A stretch of DNA of 64,000 bases from an uncultured Parvularculaceae bacterium (GCA_947259375.1 CAMYLZ010000032.1:7501-71500), one strand, 5' to 3'. Shown: positions 35,334-44,148, counted from the stretch's first letter. Made by a program: numbers and translations. The notes: generated by a model not told the origin, from the sequence alone.

Positions 35334-36503
35334 TTAATCATTGCCTTTATGATCGTTGTCTTTGTGTTCGTTGTCTGGGCTTTTCCACGAATTGACATAA
35401 TCGCGATTCTCCACCGCGCCGATGCTCTCGCCGATATTTAGCGGATCGCGCGTGTCGATCATCACCGCATACTCATCCGTGGCCGGCTTTTTCTGCTCCA
35501 GCATGTTTTTGAGCGCTTTCGGGTGCGGCCCGTGGGTAAAGCCCGACGGATGAAAAGTCAGCATCCCCGCATCGATATTGTCGCGGCTGAAAAAATCACC
35601 GGCGTGATAAAACAAAACCTCGTCATAATCGTCATTATTGTGGAAGAACGGCACTTTTAGCGCGCCGGGGTCGGTCTCGAACGGACGCGGCGCGAAAGTG
35701 CAAACCACAAAACGGTCCGACAGAAAGGTCGTGTGCGCGGAAGGCGGCACGTGATAGCGATGCGACATGATCGGGCGGATATCGCGCACATTCAATCGCA
35801 CCGGCGACAGCTCGCCATGCCAGCCGACCGCGTCGAGCGGATTGTAAGGATAGGTCGCGACCGAGACCTCGCCGCGCTTTTTGATTTCCACGCGGGTTTC
35901 GCCGTCTTCGGCCTGATGGGCCTTGAATGCATCATTGATCCTTGGCGCGTCGAGCATTGCCGGATCGAAAATCGCGTGCGGGCCCAACAGCCCTTTCTCG
36001 GGCAGCGTGAAATGCGCATTCGTCGCCTCAATCATCAGCACCGATAACGCTGAAGACGGCGCCAGCCGCCACATGGTCCCGCGCGGCAGCATGATATAAT
36101 CGCCCGCCTCGAACGCCAAATGACCGTAATCGCAAAAAAGATCGCCCGCCCCTTCATGAATGAACAGGAGCTGATCGCCGTCGCCATTGCGCGCCAGCGC
36201 CGACATCGGGCCGGCAAGCTTCCAGAAACGCAGTTCCGTCGCGCCATTGTAAAGGACGCGCGGCGCGGCCCATGGTGACGGATTGGCGCCGTGCAGCGCC
36301 GCCAGATCGAACGCGCGCGGACGCAACGGGCCTTCGAAGTTCACCCAGCCGGTCGGCGGGCGCTTGTGATACATGAAGGCCGCCGGGCCGAAGAACCCTT
36401 CCTTCGAAATTTCCCGCTCATACGAACCGGCGGGCAAATCCGCATGGGCCTGGCGGGACGCCTCGCCCTCAACCCGCGACGGGGTGATCCATCTGCGCGT
36501 CAT
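35334..36503 (-). CDS. hmgA: Homogentisate 1,2-dioxygenase
   Basis: Opens the aromatic ring of homogentisate to maleylacetoacetate. 389 residues. The likely Fe(II) ligands are H288 and E295 in FFHNNDDYDEVLF, and H324 in FTHGPHP. An EHKDNDHKGND tail at the C-terminus is unusually polar. The ATG at 36503 has AAGGGAGAG upstream; the long open frame further upstream, overlapping trxB, has no relation to the enzyme. Probable operon hmgA-DUF6980-fah. Confidence 0.9.
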   Translation of the reverse strand: MTRRWITPSRVEGEASRQAHADLPAGSYEREISKEGFFGPAAFMYHKRPPTGWVNFEGPLRPRAFDLAALHGANPSPWAAPRVLYNGATELRFWKLAGPMSALARNGDGDQLLFIHEGAGDLFCDYGHLAFEAGDYIMLPRGTMWRLAPSSALSVLMIEATNAHFTLPEKGLLGPHAIFDPAMLDAPRINDAFKAHQAEDGETRVEIKKRGEVSVATYPYNPLDAVGWHGELSPVRLNVRDIRPIMSHRYHVPPSAHTTFLSDRFVVCTFAPRPFETDPGALKVPFFHNNDDYDEVLFYHAGDFFSRDNIDAGMLTFHPSGFTHGPHPKALKNMLEQKKPATDEYAVMIDTRDPLNIGESIGAVENRDYVNSWKSPDNEHKDNDHKGND

Positions 36504-36555
36504 TGGCGCTCTCCCTTGATTGCGGCTGCTTGCTTGAGCCGCTTTCGCAAAATTA

Positions 36556-36569
36556 GTAACATTTGTTAC
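36556..36569. promoter_or_regulatory. Palindromic candidate operator ahead of hmgA
   Basis: GTAACA-TT-TGTTAC is a perfect six-base inverted repeat, 53 bases upstream of the hmgA ATG and about 155 bases upstream of trxB. It overlaps the candidate hmgA -10 box. The size suits a dimeric winged-helix repressor such as MarR or IclR types; the cognate regulator is not in the window. Confidence 0.45.
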
Positions 36570-36591
36570 CATTGCCCGGCGCGGCGGACAA
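36563..36591 (-). promoter_or_regulatory. Candidate sigma-70 promoter for hmgA
   Basis: On the minus strand, TTGTCC (36586-36591) and TAACAA (36563-36568) are separated by 17 bases. The -35 matches four of six consensus bases and the -10 three of six. This is weak alone, but the spacing and overlap with the palindrome make it plausible. Confidence 0.3.
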
Positions 36592-36725
36592 TAGCCGGAC
36601 CGCCGGCTCGGGCCTTCCCCTTGCGCGCGGCCTTTGGTAACGCCTGCGCGAGGCGATTGCGATGCCGTTGATAAATCGCAATCGCCGACCATTTGACCTT
36701 CCGACCGAGTAAAACGAGGCACAAC

Positions 36726-37685
36726 GTGAAAAAGACAAAACTGCTGATTCTGGGGTCCGGCCCCGCCGGACTGACGGCCGCCATCTATGCCGCGCGCGCC
36801 GGGCTGAAACCTGTCCTCGTTCACGGCATTCAGCCAGGCGGTCAGATGACCATCACCACGGACGTCGAGAACTATCCGGGCTTTGCGGATGTCATTCAGG
36901 GTCCGTGGCTGATGGAGCAAATGCAAAAACAGGCCGAGCATGTGGGCACGGAATTCGTCAATGACATCATCACCGATGTCGATCTGTCGAAACGCCCTTT
37001 CACGCTCAACGGCGATAGCGGCGAGACCTATCTCGCCGACGCCATGGTCATCGCCACCGGCGCGCAAGCCAAATGGCTGGGCCTGCCGTCGGAAGAAAAA
37101 TTCCAGGGCTTCGGCGTTTCCGCCTGCGCGACCTGCGACGGTTTTTTCTATCGCGGCAAGAATGTACTGGTGGTCGGCGGCGGCAACACCGCTGTTGAAG
37201 AAGCGCTCTATCTCGCCGGGCTCGCAAAAAAAGTGACACTGGTGCATCGCCGCGACGAGTTGCGGGCGGAAAAGATCCTGCAAAAGCGCCTGTTCAATGC
37301 GGCGAATATCGAAGTCGTCTGGGATCACGCCCTTGAAGAAATCGTCGGCGAGAACGATCCGCTTGGCGTCACCGCTGCGCGCCTCAATCATGTTGCGACT
37401 GGGGAGACGCAGGACGTTCCGGTGGACGGGGTCTTCATCGCCATCGGCCACAAGCCGTCGACCGAGCTGTTTGAGGGCAAGCTGAAAATGAAGGATCACG
37501 GCTATCTTGTCACTGCGCCTGATTCGACCGCGACCGAAATTCCGGGCGTCTTCGCCGCCGGCGACGTCACTGACGACGTTTACCGCCAGGCGGTGACCGC
37601 CGCGGGCATGGGTTGCATGGCGGCGCTTGAAGCGGAAAAATTCCTCGCCGCTGAAGAAGCCGCCCACGCCGAAGCCGCAGAGTAG
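36726..37685 (+). CDS. trxB: Thioredoxin-disulfide reductase
   Basis: FAD enzyme that reduces thioredoxin with NADPH. 319 residues. FAD site LGSGPAGLTAAIYAAR at the N-terminus, redox pair C134-A-T-C137, NADPH motif VVGGGNTAVEEALYLA, and the C-terminal GDVTDDVYRQAVTAAG. The GTG at 36726 is taken as start: GAGG lies six bases upstream and the FAD motif falls at its normal position. An upstream TTG would add eleven residues with no support. Confidence 0.93.
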   Translation: MKKTKLLILGSGPAGLTAAIYAARAGLKPVLVHGIQPGGQMTITTDVENYPGFADVIQGPWLMEQMQKQAEHVGTEFVNDIITDVDLSKRPFTLNGDSGETYLADAMVIATGAQAKWLGLPSEEKFQGFGVSACATCDGFFYRGKNVLVVGGGNTAVEEALYLAGLAKKVTLVHRRDELRAEKILQKRLFNAANIEVVWDHALEEIVGENDPLGVTAARLNHVATGETQDVPVDGVFIAIGHKPSTELFEGKLKMKDHGYLVTAPDSTATEIPGVFAAGDVTDDVYRQAVTAAGMGCMAALEAEKFLAAEEAAHAEAAE

Positions 37686-37714
37686 GCTTGCGTTCAATCG
37701 CAAACGCTTTGGCT

Positions 37715-37768
37715 GTCATCCCGGGCGCGCTGCAATACGAGATATTGCCGCGCAGCACGCGGGATGAC
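37715..37768. repeat. Intergenic inverted repeat, GTCATCCCG type
   Basis: Outer arms GTCATCCCG and CGGGATGAC are perfectly paired, and inner arms GCTGC/GCAGC continue the stem with small bulges. It lies just after trxB, between convergent genes. It shares the inverted-repeat design and TCATnCCCG ends with the copies at 38.4 kb and 45.9 kb, but differs internally. Confidence 0.5.
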
Positions 37769-37801
37769 GCTAAGGGGCAGTGAAACAGGGCCTGTTGCAG
37801 T

Positions 37802-38230
37802 CTAGCCCTGCCTTTCTCCCAGCGGAAAATTCACCATCCATTGAACGCCGAAACGATCCGTACACATGCCGAAATAGGAACCCCAGAAGGTTTCCTGCAT
37901 CGCCATGGTCTCGGCGCCGCCTTCTTTCAGCTTGGCGAATTTAGCGTCAGCGTCTTCCTTCGACGCCGGCGTGAAGGCGATTGAAAAATTATTGCCCTTC
38001 GCGAGGGCGGGCCCATGACCGCCCGCCGTGTCCGAGCCCATCAGCACGCTGCCGCCCACCGGCAATGAGACATGCATGATCCGGTCTTTTTCCTCATCCT
38101 TGACGCCCATGTCAGGCGGCGCGTCAGCAAAGGTCGAAACCATCATGAACTCGCCGCCGAAAACGGATTTGTAAAAATCAAAGGCTTCGGCGCAGTCGCC
38201 GTCAAAGGTCAAATAGGTATTGAGCGACAT
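37802..38230 (-). CDS. VOC-fold protein, PhnB/glyoxalase-like
   Basis: 142-residue vicinal-oxygen-chelate protein of the PhnB-like group. It has MSLNTYLTFDGDCAEAFDFYKSVFGGE cut here to its pattern: L-x-F-x-G-x-C-x-E-A-x-x-F-Y at the N-terminus, and a C-terminal GMCTDRFGVQWMVNF typical of the family. Function of these proteins is mostly unknown. AAGGAGAG before the ATG at 38230 decides the start. Confidence 0.85.
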   Translation of the reverse strand: MSLNTYLTFDGDCAEAFDFYKSVFGGEFMMVSTFADAPPDMGVKDEEKDRIMHVSLPVGGSVLMGSDTAGGHGPALAKGNNFSIAFTPASKEDADAKFAKLKEGGAETMAMQETFWGSYFGMCTDRFGVQWMVNFPLGERQG

Positions 38231-38354
38231 GTGGTTCTCTCCTTCGCGTTTCAATTTCGATCGTTATCCTAGCAGAGATGCAAGCACGCCGATGTCTCTC
38301 CGCAAAACAGATCAAAAAACGGGTCGTTAAGCCTCTATCGCAAACATTGTAACC

Positions 38355-38437
38355 CGCTCATTCCCGCGTATGCGGGAATCCATGCAGTCGGCCTTTGCCC
38401 TCTTTTTTCTGGACCCCCGCATACGCGGGGATGAGCG
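38355..38437. repeat. Long intergenic inverted repeat, REP/BIME-like
   Basis: Two 28-base arms (38355-38382 and 38410-38437) pair at 25 of 28 positions around a 27-base loop. Each arm also holds an internal palindrome, CCCGCGTATGCGGG. It is in the gap between the VOC gene and the BKACE gene. The consensus TCATtCCCGCGnAnGCGGGnnTCCA recurs near 45.9 kb. No gene is visible in the 250-base gap. Confidence 0.75.
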
Positions 38438-38480
38438 GCGGAATGGTTCGCGCCTATTGCGGATTGACCGCGCGCTGCGC

Positions 38481-39338
38481 CTAAACGCCCAGCTTTGCGC
38501 GCGTCTCCTCCGGCGTGGTCACCGCCCGGCCCGCATTGCGCGCCATGGCGGCGAGCGATTCAATCATCGGCCCGTTGGAAGACGCCTTTTCGCCATCCGG
38601 CAGGTAGAAACAATCCTCCAACCCGGTGCGCAAATTGCCGCCAAGCTCCGCCGCGCGTTGGTGCACCGGCCAAACATCCTCGCGGCCGATCACCGTCGCC
38701 TGCCACGGCATTGCCGGTTTTTTGTATTTGATCAAAAACGGCAACAAATCCGGGTCGGCGGGCATGCCGCTGGCGACGCCCATGACGAAATTATAATCGG
38801 CGTGGTCGGTCATGCCGTTCTCGATATAAAGCCCGACCGAACGCACGATGCCGAGATCGAAACATTCAAATTCCGGGATGATGCCGCATTCCTGCATCAC
38901 CTCGATATGGTCCTTCACTTTCGACGCCGGATTGTCGAACACCATCGGCGGCCACGCCCATGAGCCGTCCTTACGGGTTTTGAGATAGTTCAGCGTGCCG
39001 GCGTTGCAGGCCGCCATTTCCGGTTTGCAGGCACGCAGATAGTCGAGCACATAGCCATATTCAGACCCGACGACGCCGGTGGTCATGTTGATGACGACCC
39101 CAGGGCATGCAGCGCGGATCGCCTCGTTTATTTCATTGCAGATCACCGGATCCCAGGTCGGCAAATGCCCTTTGCCCTTTTCCTGCTGACGGTAATGCAC
39201 ATGCATGATCGTCGCGCCCGCCTCGAAAGCGCGTTTTGCTTCCGCCGCCATTTCCTCCGGCGTCACCGGCACCGGGTGTTGTTCGGGGTTTGTGAGAACA
39301 CCCGTGAGCGCACAAGTGATGATCGCTTTATCGAGCAT
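38481..39338 (-). CDS. BKACE (DUF849) beta-keto acid cleavage enzyme
   Basis: Zn-dependent TIM-barrel enzyme of the family that transfers a beta-keto acid's acyl part to CoA: beta-keto acid plus acetyl-CoA gives acetoacetate plus a new acyl-CoA. 285 residues. The zinc-binding pair H46-V-H48 falls exactly where the founding member has it. ITCALTG at the N-terminus and MTTGVVG in the middle fit the family. GGAGGAG precedes the ATG. It is the last gene of the acyl-CoA carboxylase operon, three bases after the biotin subunit. Its actual substrate is unknown. Confidence 0.88.
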   Translation of the reverse strand: MLDKAIITCALTGVLTNPEQHPVPVTPEEMAAEAKRAFEAGATIMHVHYRQQEKGKGHLPTWDPVICNEINEAIRAACPGVVINMTTGVVGSEYGYVLDYLRACKPEMAACNAGTLNYLKTRKDGSWAWPPMVFDNPASKVKDHIEVMQECGIIPEFECFDLGIVRSVGLYIENGMTDHADYNFVMGVASGMPADPDLLPFLIKYKKPAMPWQATVIGREDVWPVHQRAAELGGNLRTGLEDCFYLPDGEKASSNGPMIESLAAMARNAGRAVTTPEETRAKLGV

Positions 39339-39341
39339 TTC

Positions 39342-41300
39342 TTACTCCTCCGCCTCAAGAACAATCAGCCGGGCCCGGCCTGCAACCTGATCGCCCTCCT
39401 TGGCCAGCACTTCGGCAACAACACCGTCGCGCGTGGCTTTGAGCTGATGCTCCATTTTCATCGCTTCGATGGTGGCGAGCGTCGTTCCCTTCGCCACCGG
39501 ATCGCCGGGAATGACGCGCATGCTGGTGACAAGCCCCGCCATCGGGGCCTTGACGACAGCATCGCCGGCGCCCGCTTCATCGGCGGGCGCGAGCGTAAAG
39601 TCCGTATAGCGTTCCCAATAGCCGGCGCAGTCAATTTCGAGATGATAAGCGTTCCGCGCATAGCGCGCCTCAATGATACGCCCTTCATGACGGAAACGAA
39701 TTAGGCGCGCCGTCTTCGCCAAAACCTCAATCGTCGCTTCATCTTCGCCGCGCCGCGCGGTCAGCCTCGCACCGTCGAGCGCAATCTCCGCCTTGATGAT
39801 CTCCCCGCCCGTATTGACGAGATGCAAGGGAAAACCATTGCGCCTGTTCGAACCCCACCCGATCAGATGATCATCCGCCGGCCAATCGATCAGCGCCGCG
39901 CCAGCAAGCGCAAGAAACGCCGCGCCGCCCGGCGCCGCGCGTTTGGCAAGGCGATCAAGATGGCGCTCAATATAGCCGGTATCGGCGCCGCCTTTCGCGA
40001 ATGTTTCATCTTCCAGCAAGCTGACCAGAAAATCGCGATTATGCGCTAAGCCAAAAAGCCGCGTCCCGCGCAATGCGTTTGCGAGCTTTGCACGCGCCTC
40101 GTCGCGGGTCGCGCCATGAGCGATGACTTTCGCAATCATCGGATCGTAGAACGTCGTCACCCGGTCGCCCGCTGCGACGCCTCGATCGATGCGCACGCCC
40201 TCGCGCTGCGGGAATTCCAGCAAAGCAATCTCGCCCGAATGCGGCGTGAAGCCCTGGGCCGGGTCTTCAGCATAAAGACGCGCCTCCACCGCCCAGCCGT
40301 CAAGGCAGATTTCCGCTTGCGTCAGCGCGAGCGGCTTTCCTTCCGCGACATCGAGCTGCATGGCGACAAGGTCGCGCCCTGTCACCATCTCCGTTACCGG
40401 ATGCTCGACTTGCAGGCGGGTGTTCATCTCGAGAAAATAAAACTCATCGCGGGCCGGGTCATAAAGAAACTCCACCGTGCCCGCGCCCTGATAACCGACA
40501 GCCGCCGCTGCTTTGACCGCCGCCGCGCCCATCTCGGCGCGTTTTTCGGCGGAGATCACCGGCGACGGCGCTTCTTCAATGACTTTCTGATTGCGCCGTT
40601 GCAGCGAGCAATCACGCTCGCCCAGATGGATGCAATGTCCTTGCGCGTCGGCGAAGACCTGCACCTCCACATGACGGGCGCCCGCAACCGCGCGTTCAAG
40701 CAACAATGTTCCGTCGCCGAAGGCGCTTTCAGCCTCCTTGCGGGCTGAAATGACGGCCTCCTCCCAATCGTCCTTGTTCTGAACGATGCGCATGCCGCGC
40801 CCGCCGCCGCCGGCGGAGGCTTTCACCATCACGGGGAACCCGATCTTCTCCGCTTCCGCAACCAGCACGCCTTCCGACTGGTCATCGCCCTGATAGCCGG
40901 GGATGCAAGGCACGCCCGCCGCGATCATTCGCCGCTTGGCTTGGCGCTTGTCGCCCATGGCGGCGATAGCGTCTGCCGGCGGCCCCACAAAGACGAGACC
41001 CGCCTCAGCGCAAGCGCGTGCGAAGTCGGCGCGTTCGGATAAAAACCCATAGCCCGGATGCACGGCGTCGGCGCCGCAACGCCTCGCCGCGTCAATCACC
41101 CGGTCAATGTTGAGATAACTTTCGCCCGGCTCTGGCCCGCCAATATGCACCGCCTCATCAGCCATGCGCACATGCAGGGCGCTTGCATCCGCATCGGAAA
41201 AAACCGCAATACACGCGATCCCGCGCGCCTGCGCCGTCCTGATGACGCGGCAGGCGATCTCGCCGCGATTGGCGATGAGGAGTTTGCGGATGCGCGCCAT
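39342..41300 (-). CDS. Acyl-CoA carboxylase biotin-carrying alpha subunit (MCC/GCC-like)
   Basis: 652-residue subunit that carboxylates biotin with ATP and bicarbonate. The N-terminal biotin carboxylase domain (about residues 3-445) has KLLIANRGEIACR, the ATP-grasp GGGGRGM and MNTRLQVEHPVTE. The middle region is the subunit-contact domain. The C-terminal biotinyl domain has AMKMEH. This layout is shared by 3-methylcrotonyl-CoA and geranyl-CoA carboxylases, so the substrate is left open. The ATG falls three bases after the acyl-CoA dehydrogenase stop. Confidence 0.92.
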   Translation of the reverse strand: MARIRKLLIANRGEIACRVIRTAQARGIACIAVFSDADASALHVRMADEAVHIGGPEPGESYLNIDRVIDAARRCGADAVHPGYGFLSERADFARACAEAGLVFVGPPADAIAAMGDKRQAKRRMIAAGVPCIPGYQGDDQSEGVLVAEAEKIGFPVMVKASAGGGGRGMRIVQNKDDWEEAVISARKEAESAFGDGTLLLERAVAGARHVEVQVFADAQGHCIHLGERDCSLQRRNQKVIEEAPSPVISAEKRAEMGAAAVKAAAAVGYQGAGTVEFLYDPARDEFYFLEMNTRLQVEHPVTEMVTGRDLVAMQLDVAEGKPLALTQAEICLDGWAVEARLYAEDPAQGFTPHSGEIALLEFPQREGVRIDRGVAAGDRVTTFYDPMIAKVIAHGATRDEARAKLANALRGTRLFGLAHNRDFLVSLLEDETFAKGGADTGYIERHLDRLAKRAAPGGAAFLALAGAALIDWPADDHLIGWGSNRRNGFPLHLVNTGGEIIKAEIALDGARLTARRGEDEATIEVLAKTARLIRFRHEGRIIEARYARNAYHLEIDCAGYWERYTDFTLAPADEAGAGDAVVKAPMAGLVTSMRVIPGDPVAKGTTLATIEAMKMEHQLKATRDGVVAEVLAKEGDQVAGRARLIVLEAEE

Positions 41301-41303
41301 CTT

Positions 41304-42476
41304 TTAACCCTTGCCCGGCAGGGTGCCGAGATATTTGCAGATGATCGACAGCATCACCTCGTCGGCGCCGCCGCCAATGGAGGCAAGCCGCCCGTCGCGA
41401 TAGGCGCGCGAGACATGGGTTTCCTCCATGAAGCCCATGCCGCCCCAATATTGCAGGCAAGCGTCGTTTACTTCGCGCGCAAGGCGGCCGACTTTCAGTT
41501 TCGCCATTGACGCCAGCATGGTCGCGTCCTCGCCCGACACCATTTTTTCCACCGCGTCCCAGGTGAGCGATCTGAGCGCTTGCACTTCCGTCTTCAATTC
41601 CGCGAGGCGGAAATGCACCACCTGATTGTCGAGGATGGATTTGCCAAACGCCTTGCGCTGGCGGGCGTATTCCGCCGTCTCGTCAATGGTTTCATCGAGG
41701 CTGACAAGGCTCGACACCGCCGCCCACAGGCGCTCTTCCTGGAATTGCAGCATCTGGTACATGAAGCCCGCGCCTTCCTGGCCGATCAAATAGCGCTGCG
41801 GCACGCGCACATCCTCGAAATAGAACTCGGCTGTGTCGGAACTCCGCATGCCGAGTTTTTTGAGCTTCCGCGCAACAGTGATCCCTTTGCGATGCTTGCC
41901 GTTCTCTTCCTTCAACGGCAAGCAGATCAGCGACTTGTTCTGATGCGCCTGCCCCTCGCCGGTATTGGCGAGCAGGCACATCCAGTCGGCCTGCGTGCCG
42001 CTGGTGGTCCACATCTTGCCGCCATTGATGACATAGTCGTCGCCGTCCTTCACCGCCGTCGTCTTGATCGACGCGACGTCGGAACCGGAGCCCACTTCGG
42101 AAACGCCAAGGCAGGCGACATAGTCGCCCGCGATCGACGGGCGCAAAAAGTCTTCCTTCGCTGCGTCCGACCCGAACCGCGCCAGCGCCGGCGTCGCCAT
42201 GTCGGTCTGCACGCCGATGGCCATGGGCACCCCGCCGCATTTGATATGGCCAAGCGTTTCCGCCACCACCGCCCCATAGGACCAGTCGAGCCCCATGCCG
42301 CCATATTCCACCGGCTTGGTGACGCCGAGGAGACCCAGATCGCCGAGCCCCTTGAACACCTGATGGGCGGGAAATATGCCCGCTTCCTCCCATTCGTCCA
42401 CATACGGATTGATTTCCGCATCGATAAAACGCTTCAGCGTTTCGCGGATCTGTTCATGTTCAAGGGTGAGCTTCAT
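41304..42476 (-). CDS. Acyl-CoA dehydrogenase, citronellyl/isovaleryl-CoA type
   Basis: FAD flavoenzyme that oxidises an acyl-CoA at the alpha-beta bond. 390 residues. FAD/substrate signatures are GVSEVGSGSD (about 124-133) and WTTSGTQADW. The usual C-terminal catalytic Glu position is glycine (SIGGGADE). Instead Glu248 of QEERLWAA lies on the helix that supplies the base in isovaleryl-CoA dehydrogenase, so this is the isovaleryl/citronellyl-type mechanism. The GVQTDMATPALARFGSD segment reminds me of AtuD. It lies between the two carboxylase subunits. AGGAG precedes the ATG. Confidence 0.9.
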   Translation of the reverse strand: MKLTLEHEQIRETLKRFIDAEINPYVDEWEEAGIFPAHQVFKGLGDLGLLGVTKPVEYGGMGLDWSYGAVVAETLGHIKCGGVPMAIGVQTDMATPALARFGSDAAKEDFLRPSIAGDYVACLGVSEVGSGSDVASIKTTAVKDGDDYVINGGKMWTTSGTQADWMCLLANTGEGQAHQNKSLICLPLKEENGKHRKGITVARKLKKLGMRSSDTAEFYFEDVRVPQRYLIGQEGAGFMYQMLQFQEERLWAAVSSLVSLDETIDETAEYARQRKAFGKSILDNQVVHFRLAELKTEVQALRSLTWDAVEKMVSGEDATMLASMAKLKVGRLAREVNDACLQYWGGMGFMEETHVSRAYRDGRLASIGGGADEVMLSIICKYLGTLPGKG

Positions 42477-42485
42477 TGTGATCTC

Positions 42486-44096
42486 CTAAATCCTCGCCAC
42501 GCCGAAAGCGTTCGGGCGCAACTGGCGGCGCTCGGCCTCGGCGAGCGTGTCGAGGCAGAACGCCAGGACTTTGCGGCTGTCGCGCGGGTCGATCAGGCCG
42601 TCATCCCACAGCCTCGCGGTGGCGAACAGCGCCGTCGATTCCGCGTCATAGGTCTCGACAATATGCTTCGCCATGCCATCGAGAAATTCCGCATTCGGCT
42701 CTTCGCCTTTGCGGCGCGCACCCTCCTCCGCAACAATGCGCATGGTCTTCGCCGCCTGCTCGCCGCCCATTACCGCGATGCGGTTATTCGGCCAGGCGAA
42801 AATGAAACGCGGGTCAAATGCGCGCCCGCACATGCCGTAATTGCCGGCCCCGAAACTCGCGCCGATATGCAGCGTCAGTTTCGGCACGCGCATATTGGTC
42901 ACCGCCTGAATCATTTTGCTCCCATGCTTGACGATGCCGCGCTGTTCGGCGTCCCGCCCGACGAGGTAACCGGTGGTGTTCTGCAAAAAGATCACCGGCG
43001 TTCCCGCCTGGTCCATCAACTGAATGAATTGCGCGACCTTGGCCGCGCCGTCAGCGTCGATGGGCCCGTTATTGGAAATAATCCCGACTTCGTGGCCGGC
43101 GATGGCGGCATGGGTGCAAAGGGTCGCCGCGCCATAGCCGTCCTTGAAGCCGAGCATGTCTGAGCCGTCGACGAGGCGCGCGATCACCTCGCGCGAATCA
43201 TAAGGCTGGCGATAGTCCACCGGTACGACGCCCAATAATTCCTCGGCGTCATAAAGCGGTTCAGCGAAGGATTTTTCCTCGTGCGCCTTTCGCCAGCCGA
43301 GCTTGGCGATAATCTCGCGCGCAATGCGCAAGCCGTCGCCGTCATTTTCAGCCATATATTCCGCCGTGCCGGAGGTGTGGTAATGCATCTCCGCGCCGCC
43401 CAGTTCTTCGTCGCTCGCGATCTCGCCTGTTGCGGCTTTCAATAGCGGCGGCCCGGCGAGGAACACTTTCGATTTGCCGCGCACCGCCACTACATAATCG
43501 GAAAGCCCGGTCTGGTAGGCGCCGCCTGCCGTAGACGATCCGTGCACGACGGAAATTACCGGACAGCCTGCCGCCGATAGCCTTGCAAGATTGGCGAAGG
43601 TGCGCCCGCCGGGCACGAACATTTCCGCCTGGCGCATCAAATTCGCCCCGGCGCTTTCGATGAGCTGTACGAAAGGCAGCTTGTTTTCGAGCGCCAAGCC
43701 TTGCGCCCTTAGCGCCTTTTCGACGCCCATGGGCGTCGCCGCCCCGCCCTTGATGCCGCTATCCGACGCGGAGATGACGCAGCGCACGCCGGCGATAAAC
43801 CCGATGCCGGAAATCCCGCCGCCGCCGGAAATATTCCGGTCGCCATCATCGTCATGCATGTTGTAACCGCACAGGGTCGAAAGCTGGATGAACGGCGCGC
43901 CGCGATCGAGAACCAGCGCCAGCCGCTCGCGCGGCAGCAATTGACCCCGCTTTTCAAATTTCGGTTTCGCCCGGTTCGAGGTTGCGACAATCTTTTCTTC
44001 GAGCGCGCGAAACGCCTCGATCAGCTTCAGATGATCGGCGCGGTTTTTCGCAAACGCTTCGCCACGCGCGTCAATCTCGGATTCAAAGACCGGCAT
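42486..44096 (-). CDS. Acyl-CoA carboxylase carboxyltransferase beta subunit (MCC/GCC-like)
   Basis: 536-residue crotonase-fold subunit that transfers the carboxyl group from biotin to an alpha,beta-unsaturated acyl-CoA. It has the glycine-rich SGGGGISGIG, ESAGANLMRQ, HGSSTAGGAYQTGLSD, FLAGPPLLKAATGE and GYLVGRDAEQRG. Several of these differ from textbook MCC (for example STAGGAYQTG rather than CTAGGAYVPA), which is why geranyl-CoA carboxylase or another carboxylase is considered. The ATG at 44096 has GGAGAGGG upstream. First gene of the operon. Confidence 0.92.
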   Translation of the reverse strand: MPVFESEIDARGEAFAKNRADHLKLIEAFRALEEKIVATSNRAKPKFEKRGQLLPRERLALVLDRGAPFIQLSTLCGYNMHDDDGDRNISGGGGISGIGFIAGVRCVISASDSGIKGGAATPMGVEKALRAQGLALENKLPFVQLIESAGANLMRQAEMFVPGGRTFANLARLSAAGCPVISVVHGSSTAGGAYQTGLSDYVVAVRGKSKVFLAGPPLLKAATGEIASDEELGGAEMHYHTSGTAEYMAENDGDGLRIAREIIAKLGWRKAHEEKSFAEPLYDAEELLGVVPVDYRQPYDSREVIARLVDGSDMLGFKDGYGAATLCTHAAIAGHEVGIISNNGPIDADGAAKVAQFIQLMDQAGTPVIFLQNTTGYLVGRDAEQRGIVKHGSKMIQAVTNMRVPKLTLHIGASFGAGNYGMCGRAFDPRFIFAWPNNRIAVMGGEQAAKTMRIVAEEGARRKGEEPNAEFLDGMAKHIVETYDAESTALFATARLWDDGLIDPRDSRKVLAFCLDTLAEAERRQLRPNAFGVARI

Positions 44097-44124
44097 CAGC
44101 CCTCTCCGCCTCAAGGGGCTTGAC

Positions 44125-44148
44125 AAAACAATATGACCATATTGTTTT
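44125..44148. promoter_or_regulatory. Perfect 24-bp palindromic operator, TetR-type
   Basis: AAAACAATATG and CATATTGTTTT are exact 11-base inverted arms around the dinucleotide AC. It sits directly before the tetR-like ATG at 44149 and 28 bases before the carboxylase start. Its right arm overlaps the candidate -10 box of the carboxylase promoter. Its length and symmetry fit a TetR dimer site; binding by the adjacent regulator is inference. Confidence 0.8.

Noticed and set aside
36504-37703. Long open frame extending hmgA upstream on the minus strand
   Set aside because: The 400-residue extension is antisense to trxB, has no resemblance to the dioxygenase, and the ATG at 36503 has a good ribosome site.
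41580-43163. 527-codon open frame on the plus strand
   Set aside because: Antisense to the acyl-CoA dehydrogenase and carboxyltransferase genes; composition typical of a mirror frame.
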